Positions 1 through 13,979 are shown, counted from the first letter of the stretch. The stretch: DNA of 64,000 bases from Solenopsis invicta (GCF_016802725.1 NC_052665.1:15506501-15570500); one strand, 5' to 3'. The notes: generated by a model not told the origin, from the letters alone. A program made the numbers and translations.

Positions 1-2869
1 TACGACTTCAGCGAGAGTATGTCCTCCAATACTTTGTCATCTTGATGAATCACCACAATTTCTGGCAAGGGATACTTCGTAGGGATGACTCTCCTCTCTC
101 GTGCGGTGCGACCTAGTTGGATGACTGACTGCATATGCGACACAGCTTTCTCAATGTTCTTATCGATAAGATTATCACGCGGCTGTGGTATCATTTGATA
201 ATGTACACTCTCTTGCCATTCAAATTCTTCACTTACATTTTTATTACTCTTATTGTATGCGTTTCTAAATTTACGCCCTATCTCAGATTTGTCTCCTAAC
301 TCCGACGGGACCCAATTGACTAATCGTTGGAACATAAATTCCGTCAAAAATGGCGTAAACGGCGCGTAGGTCTTCACCATTGTGTAAATCGCCAGGAACA
401 AAGTCGTCAATGCATTCTTGCAATCTTGCAGACCGTCCTCGCCTTTGATACGTTTTCTATTCATTCTCACATACCAATTTGTGAGATTGTCTATATATTT
501 TATTAGGTAAGGTACTACAGTGTACAGTCTGTACTTCGTCATCTCTTTCTTCACAAAGACCAACAGCGATTGCGTGAAAGACACGATCCATCTGTCCATT
601 ATGTTGCTAGAACAAAAGTCTAGCTTTTCATCAAATGTAAATACATCTTCCGTTTTCTCGTATTGCTGTATGTTCTGAAGGAGGAAACGAAACGCGTTGT
701 ACCATGGCAAGATGACATCCTTGACGATGTCCCGAATGCCCTCCTCCTTGAACTTTAGGTTTTCAGCTCTCACAACTGGTGAATTGATCAAATAGAGGCG
801 CAGGGCGTCGGCCCCATAATCGTTGACCACTTTCATGGGATCGGGATAATTTTTCTTACGTTTCGACATCTTTTGGCCATCAGATGCGAGTATCAGACCG
901 TTGACCACGAGATTTTTATACGGCGCCTTGCCGAACAGCGCGGTAGATATCACCAAAAGCGTATAGAACCAGCCGCGCGTCTGGTCGATACCCTCGCCGA
1001 TGAAGTCCGCCGGAAACCACTTGTTAAAGTCCACGTTGTTCTCGAATGGAAAGTGCCTCTGCGCGCACGGCATGGAGCCAGACTCGAACCAGCAGTCGAA
1101 GACCTGTGGAATGCGTCGCAACGGTGGCTTTCCCGCGCGTTTCGACGGTATCGTCAGGTGATCGATGCTCTCGCGATGGATGTCAGTCACTTTCTTGCCT
1201 GTCAACTTCTCCAGCTCCGCGATGCTACCCACGCACACGATCTCCTCTTTGTCCTCGGAGATCCAAAGTGGTATGGGATTGCCCCAGTAGCGATTCCTAC
1301 TGATGTTCCAGTCGCGCGCGTCGCGCAGCCAGTTGCCGAATCGTTTCTCCTTTATGTAATCCGGTACCCAGTAGGTCTCTTTATTCGCGACCAGCAGCCT
1401 ATTTTTAATCTCTTCCACCTTGACAAACCAAGAGGGAACGGCTTTGTAAATAAGCGGCGTGTCGGTTCTCCAGCAAAACGGATAGCTATGCTTTACTGTA
1501 CTGCTAACAAGCAGCTTCTTCTTAGACTGTAGATACTTGATTATTTCTTTGTCTGCGTCCTTGACGTATTTACCAAGGAAATCATGAACCGGCTCCGTGA
1601 AGCGACCGCAACTGTCGACGGGGCACGCGACCACGTGATCTTTACTTATGATGCCGGCAGCCAGGCAACATCTAAAATCGTCCTCTCCGAAGTACGGAGC
1701 TTGGTGGACGACGCCAGTTCCAGTATCCGCTGTAACGTAAGTATCGTTCAGTACTTTGAAAGCACCATTCTTTTTAAGATTCGAAAAATATGGAAATGGG
1801 GGTTCGTATGCCTTTCCTTTCAGATCTACTCCCCTTCTTCTGTTTACTATAATGTAAGAACCCTTCAGGATGTGCAACTGAGCCTCCAACATGATATAAA
1901 TTTCACCGCTCTCCTCATTCTTCGCCTCTACATATTCGAAGTTGGGATTGACGCACAGCGCCAGGTTACTAGGTAGCGTCCAAGGAGTGGTAGTCCAGGC
2001 CAGCAGAGACACCCCAGGTTCGTCCAGCAGAGGGAAAGCCACGATGACCGATGGGTCGACTACATCCTTGTAATTCTGACCTGCTTCGAAGTTAGACAGC
2101 GGCGTGTTACACCCGGTGGAATACGGCATCACCTTGGTACCTTCATAGATGAGACCCTTGTTGTACAGCTGTTGGAATATCCACCAGATGGACTCCATGT
2201 ACCACGGGTACATGGTTTTGTAGTCGTTCTTGAAGTCGATCCACCGTCCCATCCGGCCAACGATCTCCTCCCATTCCTTGGCGTACCTCATTACGATGTT
2301 ACGGCACTCCTGATTGTACTTATCGATTCCCATCTTCTCGACGTCTTCAGGTCCCTTGATTTCGAACTTCTTGTCTATCTCGTTCTCAACAGGGAGACCG
2401 TGGCAGTCCCAACCAAATCGGCGGTCCACGTGGTAGCCGCTTTGATACGCGTACCTGGTCACGATGTCCTTTATGGTGCCGGTGAGGAGGTGGCCGTAAT
2501 GCGGCAGGCCGGTGGCGAATGGTGGCCCATCGTAGAACGTGTACTTCGGCCGTTGCGCCGACAAGTACATGCTTACTTGAAACACCATTCCTTTCTTCCA
2601 TAAGTTTAATGTTTTCTCCTCCTCGTCCGCGAAGTTGAAGCTCTCCGGGAGATCAAACTTATAACCACTGTTTTTACATATCTTTGCCCTGTCCGCCTGA
2701 ACCGTGGACGGACGGACGCCACTGGATGCATGTTGATCATCTGTTAAATAATTATATACATTGAGACAAAATTCGTCCAGGTATATTTTCTCTAAAAGTA
2801 TTTTTACGTACCTTTCCCGGTATGCTCCAGAGAACTGATTTCCGAACTTGGGCCCGCACGAATGACCAT
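1..2869 (-). CDS. IleRS: Cytosolic isoleucyl-tRNA synthetase (3' partial)
   Basis: Class I aminoacyl-tRNA synthetase that charges tRNA-Ile in the cytosol. Two coding exons are visible: 2812-2869 (19 codons plus one base) and 1-2740, joined over a 71-bp GT-AG intron; the second exon is open to the window edge, so about 932 residues are present of a protein that is usually near 1,250. The class I HIGH-type motif reads HYGH (residues about 100-103) inside PPFATGLPHYGHLLTGTIKD, a cytosolic IleRS signature. KMSKR lies at about residues 643-647, followed by KKNYPDP. The stretch between them should hold the CP1 editing domain, with WRTDTPLIYKAVPSWFV visible. The end of the window lies in the anticodon-binding region. 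The chosen ATG gives an in-frame splice, but the short first exon leaves the exact start less certain than the rest. Confidence 0.96.
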
Positions 2870-4443
2870 ATTGTCGAAATAGCAATTCTAAATTAGTACC
2901 TTACGGGTCTTAACAGAGCTGCTCTGATTTGGAAATTAGCCAGACACTTGCAAAAATGAATAAATAAATTTTTAATGCAAAAATAAAGTGAAGTTCGAAC
3001 GGTGGTTGATTGCATCAGCAACCATCAAATACCTTCCTCCAATCCAAACAGATTCGTTCACCGTCTAGGTAAAACTCTAACCATACTGTCAAAGATTATA
3101 ACTGTACAATCGCCCCGTGGATGGGCTATTTGGGCTACCGCGGCCCGGGAGAGTTTTCAATCAGCAGAAATTCTCTATTCGAGAGCCAATCAAAACGTAC
3201 GAAGCACTTAATAGTTACGTCAGAATGTATGCGAACACGTGTCGTTCTTGCGAGAGAAGCTCTTTGAGGTTATGGAACCGTCGCGATCACGGGCGAAACC
3301 AACTTTATGTCTGATGTAATTTCGTATCTCAATGATGTAAAAATATATCTGAACTGGAGAAAGAACACAAAAGAAAGGAGAACCTGTGCTATACAATCAT
3401 AAGGCACACTATCTTTTATCCGGAGGTGAATTTAATTTAAAAAAGAATGTAAAAAAGAGATGTACTTTTCAAAAAAATATACATGACGAAAATATTTCAG
3501 TATAAATTTTATCTCAATTTACGATTTATATAATCATTATTTAATATATAGTCTGTTTAATACATATTTTAAGGAATGTATTTCCAAAAACAATTTATAG
3601 TATGAGTACTAAATACGTGGTACAGAGAGGAAAGAGGAAGAGAGAGAAAAAACAAGTATTAGAACTTTTTTTTTTTCGAAAAAATCGTCAAAACCATATT
3701 TTATCTTTAGAGGTATGAACCAAACTGAACTAAATTACGAATTTAAATATTATTTAAACTTAGAAATCGACTTCTCGATACATTTGTAAAATTACATGGC
3801 GCGAATTTCAAAATTATCTTTTTCCCTTTCAACATTTAAAATATTCAATATTCATTTTTTTTTTATTGAAATATTCTTATATTACACTTATTTTTTAAAC
3901 GTCATTACAGATCACTAAACGTTTTTTTTTTCATATTATACTTACAATTGTACATTACAATGTTAAAATATTGTTAAAGTAAAATGTACAATATTTGGAG
4001 TTTAAAGCATATCGTTTCATTCTTAATTCTTCGCCGATTTAAATATAATATATTAGGGTAACATGGCAGTTGTATCCTAATAATTAAGTAGCAAGTGCCA
4101 ACTTTATAGAGGTAATAGTAATACTTCAAAAAGAGAGATTATAATACTTGATATATGTAGTATCAAAAACCAGTAGTGAAAAACTTCATTTATACATATT
4201 TAATTCCTAAATACTAAATATTAATCTTTGTTTTCCTCTAATCCATAGGAATGTTCGTTCAACTTAACTATAAAATTCATTCGAAATCTTACAGAAATTA
4301 CGTAGAAGCTACGCATGTATATAACATGGAAAGAAGAAATATTTAAATATTTACAATATTTTGTCATTCCAAAACAGATATATAAATATATATCACTTCA
4401 TTTAGATTCGACTAGATATTAAAATAACGCAAACAATTTAACT
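2870..4443. other. Intergenic: IleRS upstream region and sheddase 3' flank
   Basis: Both neighbours are on the minus strand, so this stretch should hold the IleRS promoter (about 2870-3300, moderately GC-rich with a CGCGGCCCGGGA patch near 3140) and the 3' untranslated region of the ADAM17-like gene (about 3300-4443, very AT-rich). Short open frames here show no protein-like composition. No other gene is visible. Confidence 0.6.
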
Positions 4444-7400
4444 TCACGATTGATGCATGACGTGCTGCACCCTCTGCCGCTGACCGCCTACGTAAATTAC
4501 CTGTCGCGGCTCGTCCGGGTGAATGAGCTCGTCCGTATGTTTCCACCTCCACTTCTTCTCGCTTTCCTTCACGCGTCTGTGGTCAATATAACTAATAACA
4601 CAACTCGCCGGTATCCATATGATAGCGGTGATGATTATCACAGCACCCACTATATTATCTTTCAGAAAACGCATAACTTTGTTAATGTTTATATCCTCGA
4701 TGATGTCCCAGAATCGTTCTACCACATCTTGAATCGTTTTCTCACACACGCCCTAAAAAATATACATGCATAATATTGGACACCAACAAAAATTGCTTTT
4801 ATTGAATTAATTATAATATATCTTACTTTGTTGCAAAAGCCCTGAATGCACGGTGTCCCATCGGGTAAAATGTCTTGCGGGTCTATCGGAAAGCACGTTT
4901 CGTTCAAACTCATTCTGCAGCATCTTTTGCATGCGTCAGCAACTATTAATAAAATCCAGCATAATTATTAATTATACATTCTATCTTTTCAACTTAATCA
5001 AAATTATGCGACGTAAAACTAAATCTAAAAGCTTCCAATTTTTTTTTACCTTTTTCCAATTTTGATAATATCTTTTAACATACCATAGAAGAAAAAAATA
5101 CATCAAATTTTTAGCTTTGATCAAACTTAAAATTATAATATATAGTTAAAAATCTCAAAGAAGTTAGTTTCATTAAATATACAATTAATAAGTTATTCTC
5201 AAGTAAATAACAAATTTATAGAAATACGTTGTAAAATAAAAATTTCATTACGTCTGATATGAAATAAATTAAAATGTGCACATATAAAACATATCTCCAT
5301 TTATACTTGCAGAGATACTATCCAGTATTTAAAATAAAAGACGTACTGGTATCGCACATGCAGCTTTGTAAATTTTGAGTCTCGCAATATGGTACGCATT
5401 TGCCTAGGCGGCATTGTCCACGTTCGAGGCAACCGGTGCCATCTTTCATCGGTGGAGATCTCGGACATTCGCTAGACGCTCCGGTGCAGCGCGATTCCTG
5501 TTCGCAAGTGGCGTATTGCGCATCACGGCATTTCACGCCAGCAGGCATATATGCACAACTCTGGCAGCAAGGTGAGTTTTTGTCGCTGTTGAAAGAAATA
5601 AAATGCAAACGCTATTATACAGTGTCATGAATATAATTAACCTAAGGATTTTAATCGCGGAGATGAAAAAAAATGGTTACTTAAATATGATTCTAAATAG
5701 TTTACCTACAAACTGCTCCTTGATTACTTCGTAGTTTACAATTTTTGTCGCAACATGAATCATTATCTTCCGTCCCCAAGAGACCCGCGTCACATTCCTC
5801 GTCACCCTCGACTCTCAAATTTCCACAGAATGATTCCTCCGGTTCTGAGAAACAGCGTCCAGATTTGGCTTGCAAAACTTTCCTGATGGATCGCAAGCTA
5901 CACGGAGAAAATCTCTGTGAAAAAAGAAACGTGAATCTATTAAAACACAGGCGTAAAAATGAAAATATACATAGCATAAAGTATAAGATATTAATGCATC
6001 ATTTGAGAAACATTAAAATATTCAATACATCATGTTAAGATAAAAATTACAGTTTGAAAAAAGCATGTACTTCACCTTGTTGTTTACGTCATAGCCACTA
6101 ACACTGTAAGTATACATTAAGTAAGATCCACCTTGGCTTGCACTTGGACTGCACTCCTGCAATAATATTAAAAAATTAAATTCTAGTCTCGAGAATTAAA
6201 AAAGAAAAACTTGTGTAAGATCAGGGGATACAAAAATATATTTCAAAAGTTAATATGTATAAGATATTTCATATTTTTGCATTAAGAAAAACTGCTTTTG
6301 CCTTATGACTTTGTCTTAATTATTTTCTTTTTTCAATGGCTATTCATTGTTTAATATTTCACTGATTTTCAGAAATAATTTGTAGTATAATAGTATACAG
6401 TATAGAATACAGCGATAATTGAATCACAACTTACCGAGATATCTGGATCGTGCTCTGAACCCCAATTATGACCAAATTCATGTGCTGTAACCAAATCAGC
6501 TTCCCTTGTAATCACTCTCTGACCATAATGATTTCTGCTGGAGCTTAATCCCGAGTTCAGATACAATGTATATCCATTTTTGAAATATTCTGCAGAAAAT
6601 ATTTATTTTATTTTATAAATATCATTTTTTATATCATTTTATTTTATATTTTTCATGTCTATTTTATTTTTTTATCGTGTAAATGTCATTATATACTTTG
6701 TCGTTGCACAAAGAGTAAGAGAAAAAAATTAAATGTTTTTAATGTACCTGGTGTACAGATACCGCCCACCGAATTTCTTCGAGGAGATCCTACATAAGCC
6801 AATCCGAGGATGCCACCTTCAAACTTGAGATCGGTAAATAAGTGAGCCAAGCAGAAATCTTTATGGCTATATTCTCGACTGAACACCTATTAACATAACA
6901 AAAGACATTTAATTTCAATAACTTGAATTTAACGAAGTTAATTAGATTAAAATTAATTAATAAATAATAATTTAAGAAGTTAATTTTATTAGCGATATTC
7001 TTTTTCGTAAGCTGCATATAATAACCTCGAGCAATGTACGGACGTCCCATTTCTCGCGAACCATATTATAATGCGTTTCGCCGCCCCTCACTCGTGTCGG
7101 TTCACTGTGAACGACGATTTTTTTGATGACGAAACCCATTCCTTTGAAACCGTCCTCCTCTTGATGTTCTTGCCATAAAGTATCATTGTAAATCTTATGT
7201 ACTCTATCGATTAAACTTATCTGTGAACACAAATTATAATTTAAACATTATTATATAATTATGAATCAATGTACAATAACTGTGTACCTTTACACTTACC
7301 AAGTAATTAATTGTAGTTTTTGTACTGCTGGCACCCATTTCCTGGTAAAATCGATAATCAGCGACCAATAGTAATGGGCATCTTGTTTTCGTCGGTGTAT

Positions 7401-9074
7401 ATTCGTAAGTCTCCGTTTGCCTCTTGACTCTGCTGCTGTTATTATCCGTTTCCGTATCATCCTCAGAATTGTCATTTACAGTATAATCTGCGATGATAAT
7501 AGTTATTATCACAATATGTTAAAAATAATATAGAAAGCACAAAAAACATTATAATTATTTTATAAAATTGTGCATTATTTATATCTGTAGAACCATACTT
7601 AAATTTTCTTTGACATAACCACAGGTCTTTGGAGTTCCATGTGTATGGCCTTCTCCGTCTTGGTAATGCTCCCAACTGAGTTTAACGTCAGAAGATTTAT
7701 AAATAATCATCGTTTGATTATCCAAATGCGAAAGATGTCTCCAGGATGGCTAAAATACAAATGAACTTCTTAATTATAATAGACAAGGGTAACAAAAATA
7801 CAATGGTAACCCAAAAATTAAATGTGATTATCTAAAATACAGTTACATTGCAAAATTTTTTCTACTAAAATTATATACGTATATTATTTTCGATAATTTC
7901 TTGTTATACAGCTTTAATTAATTTGTCTTTTCTTATTATGCTATTCAATTAATTTATAAAGATTGTATCATAAATTTTCAACTACAGTATTATATACATT
8001 TCGCTTGGCACAGGCATACTCACTTCAATATGAAAAGTCTCATCCGCGATTGTTATGCTACCTGTCATAACACCATCATCAATATGCATCTGAGCGTGAG
8101 ACTCAATTTCTCCAAATACTCGGCCGTGATAAAAATTATCATGATCTGCAAGATAATACTATGAATTATAACAATCTATGAATTTCACCCTTTTCACTGA
8201 TTTTCACATTACCTAAATGTACAGTTTTCTCCTTTCCATCGCCGTTTATCTCATATGCCTTAAAGTTGGAATGTATAACTTCTCTTCTAGGTGTCAAAAT
8301 TAATCGGAAGTGCCTATAGTTGAAATATTAAAAGAAACATCATTAAAAAATAGAGCTTACATTTTATAATATAATAATTTAAGCAACGTGAAATAATCTA
8401 ATATCTTACCGCCCATGTGAATAAAATTCAAGTTCACTTATTTTATTATATGGGTGGTAACTATGCTGAATGCCTCGCTTTACAATCTTATGTTGAAAAT
8501 GAGTACTGTGAATTGTCTCATAATATTTTAAGCTTCTATGAAGACCATCTGTTAATAATATATTAATAGTATTAGATAAAAAAAGCAACTGATAAATAAT
8601 TATATAAGTTGATTAGCGATAACAAAAAACTATAAAATCAAGTTTCTTAACATTATCATAAGATATATTGAGATAGATCCATCAATTATTTCAGTTATAA
8701 CTAAATAATAGAAATTTATTTATGCAAGATACATATTTAGTTATAATTGAAGATGTATTTTGCTAAGATTAAATCTCAAAGAGCTGTTAAAGTTTCTGAT
8801 CTAAAAAAAAAAAAGAAAAAATCAAGGTATTTTATTTCTGTTCTCAGCTTCTATTCATTTTCGTTTATGATTCAGATAGATCACAAATGTCTCGATAGGC
8901 GTGAGAATTTTCTTTTCTTTTAAACGAAAGATTTGCTGTCAACTTTTGTGCTAATCGCAAATCAGCTTGCTAATTAAAAAGTGACAGTTGAATAAACTAA
9001 GAAATGTTCAACTTACAAATACTTTGGAGAGTAGCAAAAGCACAGTAGATAAATAGAACGTTTCGCTTCTCCAT
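4444..9074 (-). CDS. Tace: ADAM17/TACE-type membrane metalloprotease (sheddase)
   Basis: Single-pass membrane zinc metalloprotease that sheds ectodomains of cell-surface proteins. Fourteen coding exons join in frame to 733 residues: 9017-9074, 8410-8548, 8213-8313, 8024-8145, 7599-7749, 7300-7487, 7026-7220, 6748-6886, 6435-6589, 6076-6156, 5706-5914, 5347-5585, 4827-4942, 4444-4752. Order: signal peptide (about 1-19); prodomain with cysteine-switch PKTCGY (Cys about 183); furin-type site RVKR (210-213); catalytic domain with HEFGHNWGSEH (zinc His 401, 405, 411); disintegrin/cysteine-rich part; a juxtamembrane segment beginning CEKTIQDVVERFWD (about 634-647); transmembrane helix (about 665-687); basic tail. 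These positions nearly match those of human ADAM17. The final exon pattern FWDII...NIVGAVIII...WIP separates it from ADAM10. The donor after residue LLE (GTTATT) is weak, but the frame demands it. Confidence 0.96.
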
Positions 9075-9865
9075 TGTCGATGAAAAGAAATAGCAACGGC
9101 AGGTAGGAAAGCACAGCTTTCCTTTGTTTTTCTCTCCTACGTTCGAGATCTTATTGTTGACGACAATCCGCGACGTCGTGTCACAATTTTGTAAGTACTT
9201 GGAACACAATCCATCAAAAGAGCAATTTATGTCATAATTACGTGAGTGGAAAACGCGAAGTTGGATTGTGTCAGATCATCTAAGCATCATTTCTCTGTTT
9301 ACATCGTCATGCTGACAAATTGCACGGATAATTGAGGTTATGTTCCGTCAAACATAACCACTCCCGATCTTCGATCGTCGAACACGCTAGAGGACGGAAC
9401 GAACGACTGAAATGGAGCGAGTTTCTTGATTTCCCAAATTAATCGAGAAAAGCCTCTCGATTTCGGAGTAATCGTAATTTTTAGAAATTTGGGAAATTCT
9501 GGAATTTTTTACAGTACAACTTTCATGCTTATTATATTCTCCTATTTCATCTTTTTTTTTTAAAGCTTGATTTTCGTCCTTTAAATCTCGAATTCTTGGA
9601 ATTACGTTTTTTAAAATTCTTGGAAGATATTTCGAATTTTTGAGAGTGCAACATCTAATGATGATTAAATCAATTGTCCTCCGAATACTTCATTAATTTT
9701 TGACTCATTTGATTTTGAATTAGAAATGAAAATCAAAAGAAATAAAAATTTTAAATGCTGAATAAATTTCTTTGCATTTCACGGCTGCGTTCCGAAACTC
9801 GTCGAAAAAAATCATCTTGATTTTGCTGTATAAAAAATATATATAAAAAAATGTATTTATACCAA

Positions 9866-10330
9866 AGCTGAATAAAGTTAATTTTTTTAAAACTAAATTA
9901 AGTTAAAGTTAATGGTTTATACAATTAATTTAGTTACGTTAAAAGTTATATTAACAAAAAATTCAATTATGTAAAATTAAATTAAGTTAAATTAAAAGTT
10001 AATTTTGAAAAATATACTAAATTAAGAAATCGTAATGTTTTTAAGTTAGATTACTCAAAATAATTATAATGTATATGAATCATTGAACAAATTTGTAATA
10101 TTTTATCCATAAATTACGTTTATATAAAGTGACAAAGAAACATTGTTAATCACGTAGAAATGTATTTTTTCTTTTATAATTTACATAGATAAATTTTTAA
10201 CTTTAAGAAAAAAGTTAATAAATTAAAGTTTATATTTCAAACATAAAGTTAAAAATTAAATTATTTGAAATAATTAAATTGAAAGTTATTAACTTTTTAA
10301 CTTTATTTTATTTTTTATTTTTTAAATAAT
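9866..10330 (-). repeat. Dispersed AT-rich repeat family A, minus-orientation copy
   Basis: A block of AGTTAA/TTAACTT words that, read as the reverse complement, follows the same order of landmarks as the copy near 21920: the 'aacttttta' cluster, 'taaactttaatttattaac', 'ttatctatgtaaa', 'taaacgtaatttatgg', then 'aattaacttttaatttaact'. Alignment was done by eye, so the ends are approximate. Confidence 0.6.
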
Positions 10331-10430
10331 TAAATTCAATTTTAATTTATACAGAAATTTGCATTGAATAAAAAATACTAAAAAAATAACATTTTTAAGT
10401 TTATTTATTGATCAATGGTGCAAATGTAGC

Positions 10431-10457
10431 TTTACAGAGCAAAGTTGCATTTGCGCA
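10431..10457. repeat. 27-nt sequence shared exactly with 35946-35972
   Basis: The 27 bases starting TTTACAGAGCAAAGTTGCAT and ending GCGCA occur again at 35946-35972 on the same strand. Around the second copy they form the right half of a 14-bp perfect hairpin; here the left arm is degenerate (GTGCAAATGTAGC). Confidence 0.8.
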
Positions 10458-11110
10458 ACTGATAATGCAATTGATCAACCGATGAATTAGTGTATTGAGA
10501 TTCGATAAACAATTGATTAGCAAGATATATCGCGCGCTAATATCGACGCATGCGCACGACTGTAATGCGCATATGACGGAGTGCGCATCCGTTGCTACAA
10601 AACATTCGACTACATAAAATTCTTTTGGCTGTTTCCCGCGCTTCTCTTGATGTGATTGTAGATCGTCAAAATCCATGAAGGATACGCTGATTTCGGATAT
10701 TCCTGGAGAATATTAGTGCGTAACGTTCGAACGTCGAACCAGTCGAACGTTGTTTCATCGGCCAACGGCGGTGTTTCACACGGTCGGTGTATTCGCTTTG
10801 TCAAATTCACCGATCCAGTCAGGTTAGTTCGCGTTTGTCCGCGTGAACGATATCCATTGAGATTAAATGCACTCTTCACGTCGAGTTTCTTATGTATTTA
10901 TGACTTATATGCGTTAGTTTCAATTGAAAATATACATCACGGGATTTTAACGATTCTTCTTTAATCCTTCTATCCTTGTTTCCAGTTTGTCAATAATCGT
11001 AATTTTAATCTGTTGCCAGGTCAGTTCGATTTAGATTTACTTTTGTAATCTCAATGTTACGCTTATCTGATAATGTCTTTCAGATTACTGCTTCAAAGAA
11101 TTGTCCAACA

Positions 11111-13979
11111 ATGAATGGCAGTCAAGGTAACTTGCTTTGCACCCCACGACGTGCCCAGAAATGTCTTTTTGCACCAGACAGTAAGTCTAGCAAAAAGAGC
11201 GATTCTCAAGGCTTAGAGCGCACCAGCGACGACAAATCCTCGGGAGACGAATCAGATTTGGGGCCCATGTCACCTCTGGCTCTCACTGATCGTAGTCCAA
11301 GCAGCAGTGATCTCAGCAGTTCCCCAGGCAGAGAATTCATCTCTCCGTTTGCAACGCCTGAAAAGTCTTCACATATTCTCAACACGCCCGTTGTTCCCGT
11401 GTCCTGGGATCGTTTGAGGTTCAATATGGAAGAACGCATGTCACCCTTCAGATCGCTCAGGAAGGTTACCAGAGCCGCTAGATACTCGCCGAGATGCAAT
11501 TTGTTTAGGCGTTCGCCGAAATCGCTGCCGTCCACTCCAGACAAGCAGAGGGAACCGTTGACCCCACAACGTTCGAAGACGAACGTAGAGCAGATGAACG
11601 AAGTGGTACCGGAGACGCCGCAGCGTAGCTTCGCCAAGGAGATACAGAATCAAAATATCACGGAAACACCAAAAAAGGGCAGGACCCCTGAGAGCAGACA
11701 GATAACGCCATTAAGCTCCATAAGCAAGACGGTACCGTTGCCGAAGTTGCACAGGCGAAAGTCCTTCAGCGCGACCGAGACGAGCGGGAGTTTGTCACCC
11801 GAGCAGAAGGAGAACACGTTGAAGAGGCACGCGCGTGATCAATCAGCGGCAAAGCCGCCGAAGATGTTCAAAGTGGATGACGGCTTTGTACCTAGAGCAA
11901 GAACGTCTCTATTTCAGGACAGGAGGAACAATTGTGACTACCCGAAGGACTTCTCAGTGAGCACAAAGACGTTTTATAGTAGCAATGTAAAGTCCGAGCG
12001 GGCTTTCATCAATTTCAGGAGTAGCGACATTAAAAAGAGACGAAGCTTACCTTCGCAGAGTTCGAGTAGACGTTTATCGATAAAGAAACGGAAATTCGGG
12101 AAAATAAACGCTGGTGTGTACCACGGCATCAAGAAGCCGAAACCCAAGACGGAGGTATCAAAAAAGGAAGGTCAACAAAGTCCCACGGCTTTAAGTAAGA
12201 GTCCACCTGTGGAGGAAGTTCAGCCGATGGAGACAAACGCAGTTGTGGAGAGGCCGCCCACGCCACCGATCGATGAGACTAAACGATTTTTCAAAACCAA
12301 CAAGACTGTCAGATTAAATGACGCTACAGTGACGGTACACAATAAGATCAAGCTGACGGTCGCGGACGGGAAAATTGCATTGAAAACTAATCAGAAACGC
12401 GCTCGTTTCACGAAAAAGGTAAGTACCGAGAACATCCGTCTGGACGCCACAGATCTGACCGTCGACGAGCCGGAGATTGAGGCTACGCTGCAGCAAGATA
12501 AAGTCGACGATCTTCTGAAGGTTCTAGAGGATGATTGGGCGAACGACGACTACGATACGATGGCCTCGTTGATCCGTACTGCAAATGCGTTTTCCCCGTC
12601 AAAATCGTTGTTGAAAGACACGATTATGTCTCCGGCTACTGAGCTCAGCAACATGACTTCGACGATGAACATCAAAGACGTGGCTCCTTTGAAGAATTTT
12701 GGTAATCTTTCCCTTGACAACGCGAGCAATAATAATGACACTGGAAAGGAAACTGGCGAAGAGAATACCGAGAAAAAATATTATCCATTGTTTACCAAAG
12801 GATATTCTGTACCTGATGATATTTTCGAGTACGTTCCTGAGTATAAACTGTTATTATAAAATTAAATAATTTTTTTTTAAATTTTTTATTAATATTTTTA
12901 CTTTGTTTATGTTAATTTACGATTGTTATGTAGAAGGATATTTTAATGAGACATACATGCTTTAATTCTTGCTTTAGAGAGACAAGTAACGCAAACACTC
13001 CGAAAACAATAAAAAGAAATATGCAGTGGCAGCTTTCCGCGAAAGGTGGTGGTGCGGAAGATCAATGTCAGTTAGATGCCGGTCAAAAACGTTTCGGCGC
13101 CACTCAGTGTCCAGAATGTAATGTTGTGTATCAATTGGGCGATCCTGAGGATGAAAACGCTCATTTAAATTATCACAACAGTATACGGACTTTGAGATTC
13201 CAGGTACTTTGCGCCTGTGCTTGCGAAATAAATGTCATCACTGCGAATATAATATTTAAATATTTCTGTTACCATGCTATTTCAGGGATGGAAAAACGAG
13301 CGTGTTATATTGGAGGATTCCTTCACTTCCAGCAGAATAATCTTAGTCGAGCCACGTGATTCCCAACAACATTGGAAGAAGGTGCTAGAGATTTTGGACG
13401 TTGTAGATAAAGATTTGGGACTGGCAGATATAAATAGTTCAGATTATAGAAGCAAACAGGTAAACATTTCACAAGTCGTTTTTATTTTTACATGAATCGA
13501 AAAGTTTTTATTATATATTATCAAATTTAATGTAATAATAGTTTGCTAAAGGAAAAATGTACCTGTTTTACAGGTCTACTTGTACATACGCGAGAAAAGC
13601 GTTATCGGAGTATTGGTAGCGGAACATATTGAAAAAGCGTTTCGCATGATTCCTGAGCTAATTGATCTTGATTGTTGCACTGCTGAGAGTACACCTACGA
13701 AATGCGGCATAAACGTCGTTTGGACCGCGATGAGTCATCGTAAACAGAATATTGCAACTAAACTTGTCGACACTTTGAGGTAAATCCCGTTCTTAACATA
13801 TTGACTTTCTTCAAAGAAGTCTTACATCATTTAGAATATCTCATTCGTGTTTCAGAGCCAAATTCTTTTACGGTTACGTGATGTCTCTGGACGACATAGC
13901 ATTCTCAATACCAACTCCAGGTGGTAAAATCTTCGCTGAGAAATATACGAAAACGAAAAACTTCAAAGTTTATAACTAA
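11111..13979 (+). CDS. eco: Cohesin acetyltransferase Eco/ESCO
   Basis: Acetyltransferase of the ESCO family that acetylates Smc3 during S phase and so establishes sister-chromatid cohesion in the nucleus. Five coding exons (11111-12828, 12978-13203, 13286-13459, 13574-13779, 13856-13979) give 815 residues with all phases consistent. Residues 1-572 are a low-complexity, Ser/Thr-Pro- and Lys-rich arm with many SP/TP sites, as in other ESCO proteins. The C2H2 finger CPECNVVYQLGD...HLNYH uses Cys617, Cys620, His635 and His639. The C-terminal GNAT-like domain carries HRKQNIATKL (acetyl-CoA loop region), FFYGYVMSLDDIAFS and PTPGGKIFAEKY. Vertebrate enzymes have SDPTP where this one reads SIPTP. 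A start at 11054 is possible in the same frame, but it precedes a CTTTCAG acceptor, so 11111 is preferred. The first exon stays open past its donor to 12859; that extension is intronic. Confidence 0.95.

Larger units (their letters stand above)
9075..11110. promoter_or_regulatory. Divergent promoter region between Tace and eco
   Basis: The two start codons point away from each other and lie about 2.0 kb apart. A likely 5' untranslated exon of eco ends at 10822 (CAG followed by donor GTTAGT) and is spliced to an acceptor at 11083 (CTTTCAG), 27 bp before the eco ATG. The middle (about 9830-10380) is filled by an inverted copy of a dispersed AT-rich repeat. The 10540-10880 segment is GC-richer and is the best candidate for the eco core promoter. 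No TATA box is obvious. Confidence 0.5.

Noticed and set aside
873..2603. Plus-strand open frames over the IleRS exon
   Set aside because: Shadows of a continuous minus-strand frame with HYGH and KMSKR motifs.
3002..3314. Two short plus-strand open frames upstream of IleRS
   Set aside because: Short, overlapping in different frames, and located where the promoter is expected.
12839..12859. Direct read-through of the first eco exon to its stop (601-residue protein)
   Set aside because: A GTACGT donor at 12829 joins in frame to the exon holding the zinc finger; the conserved catalytic part would otherwise be lost.
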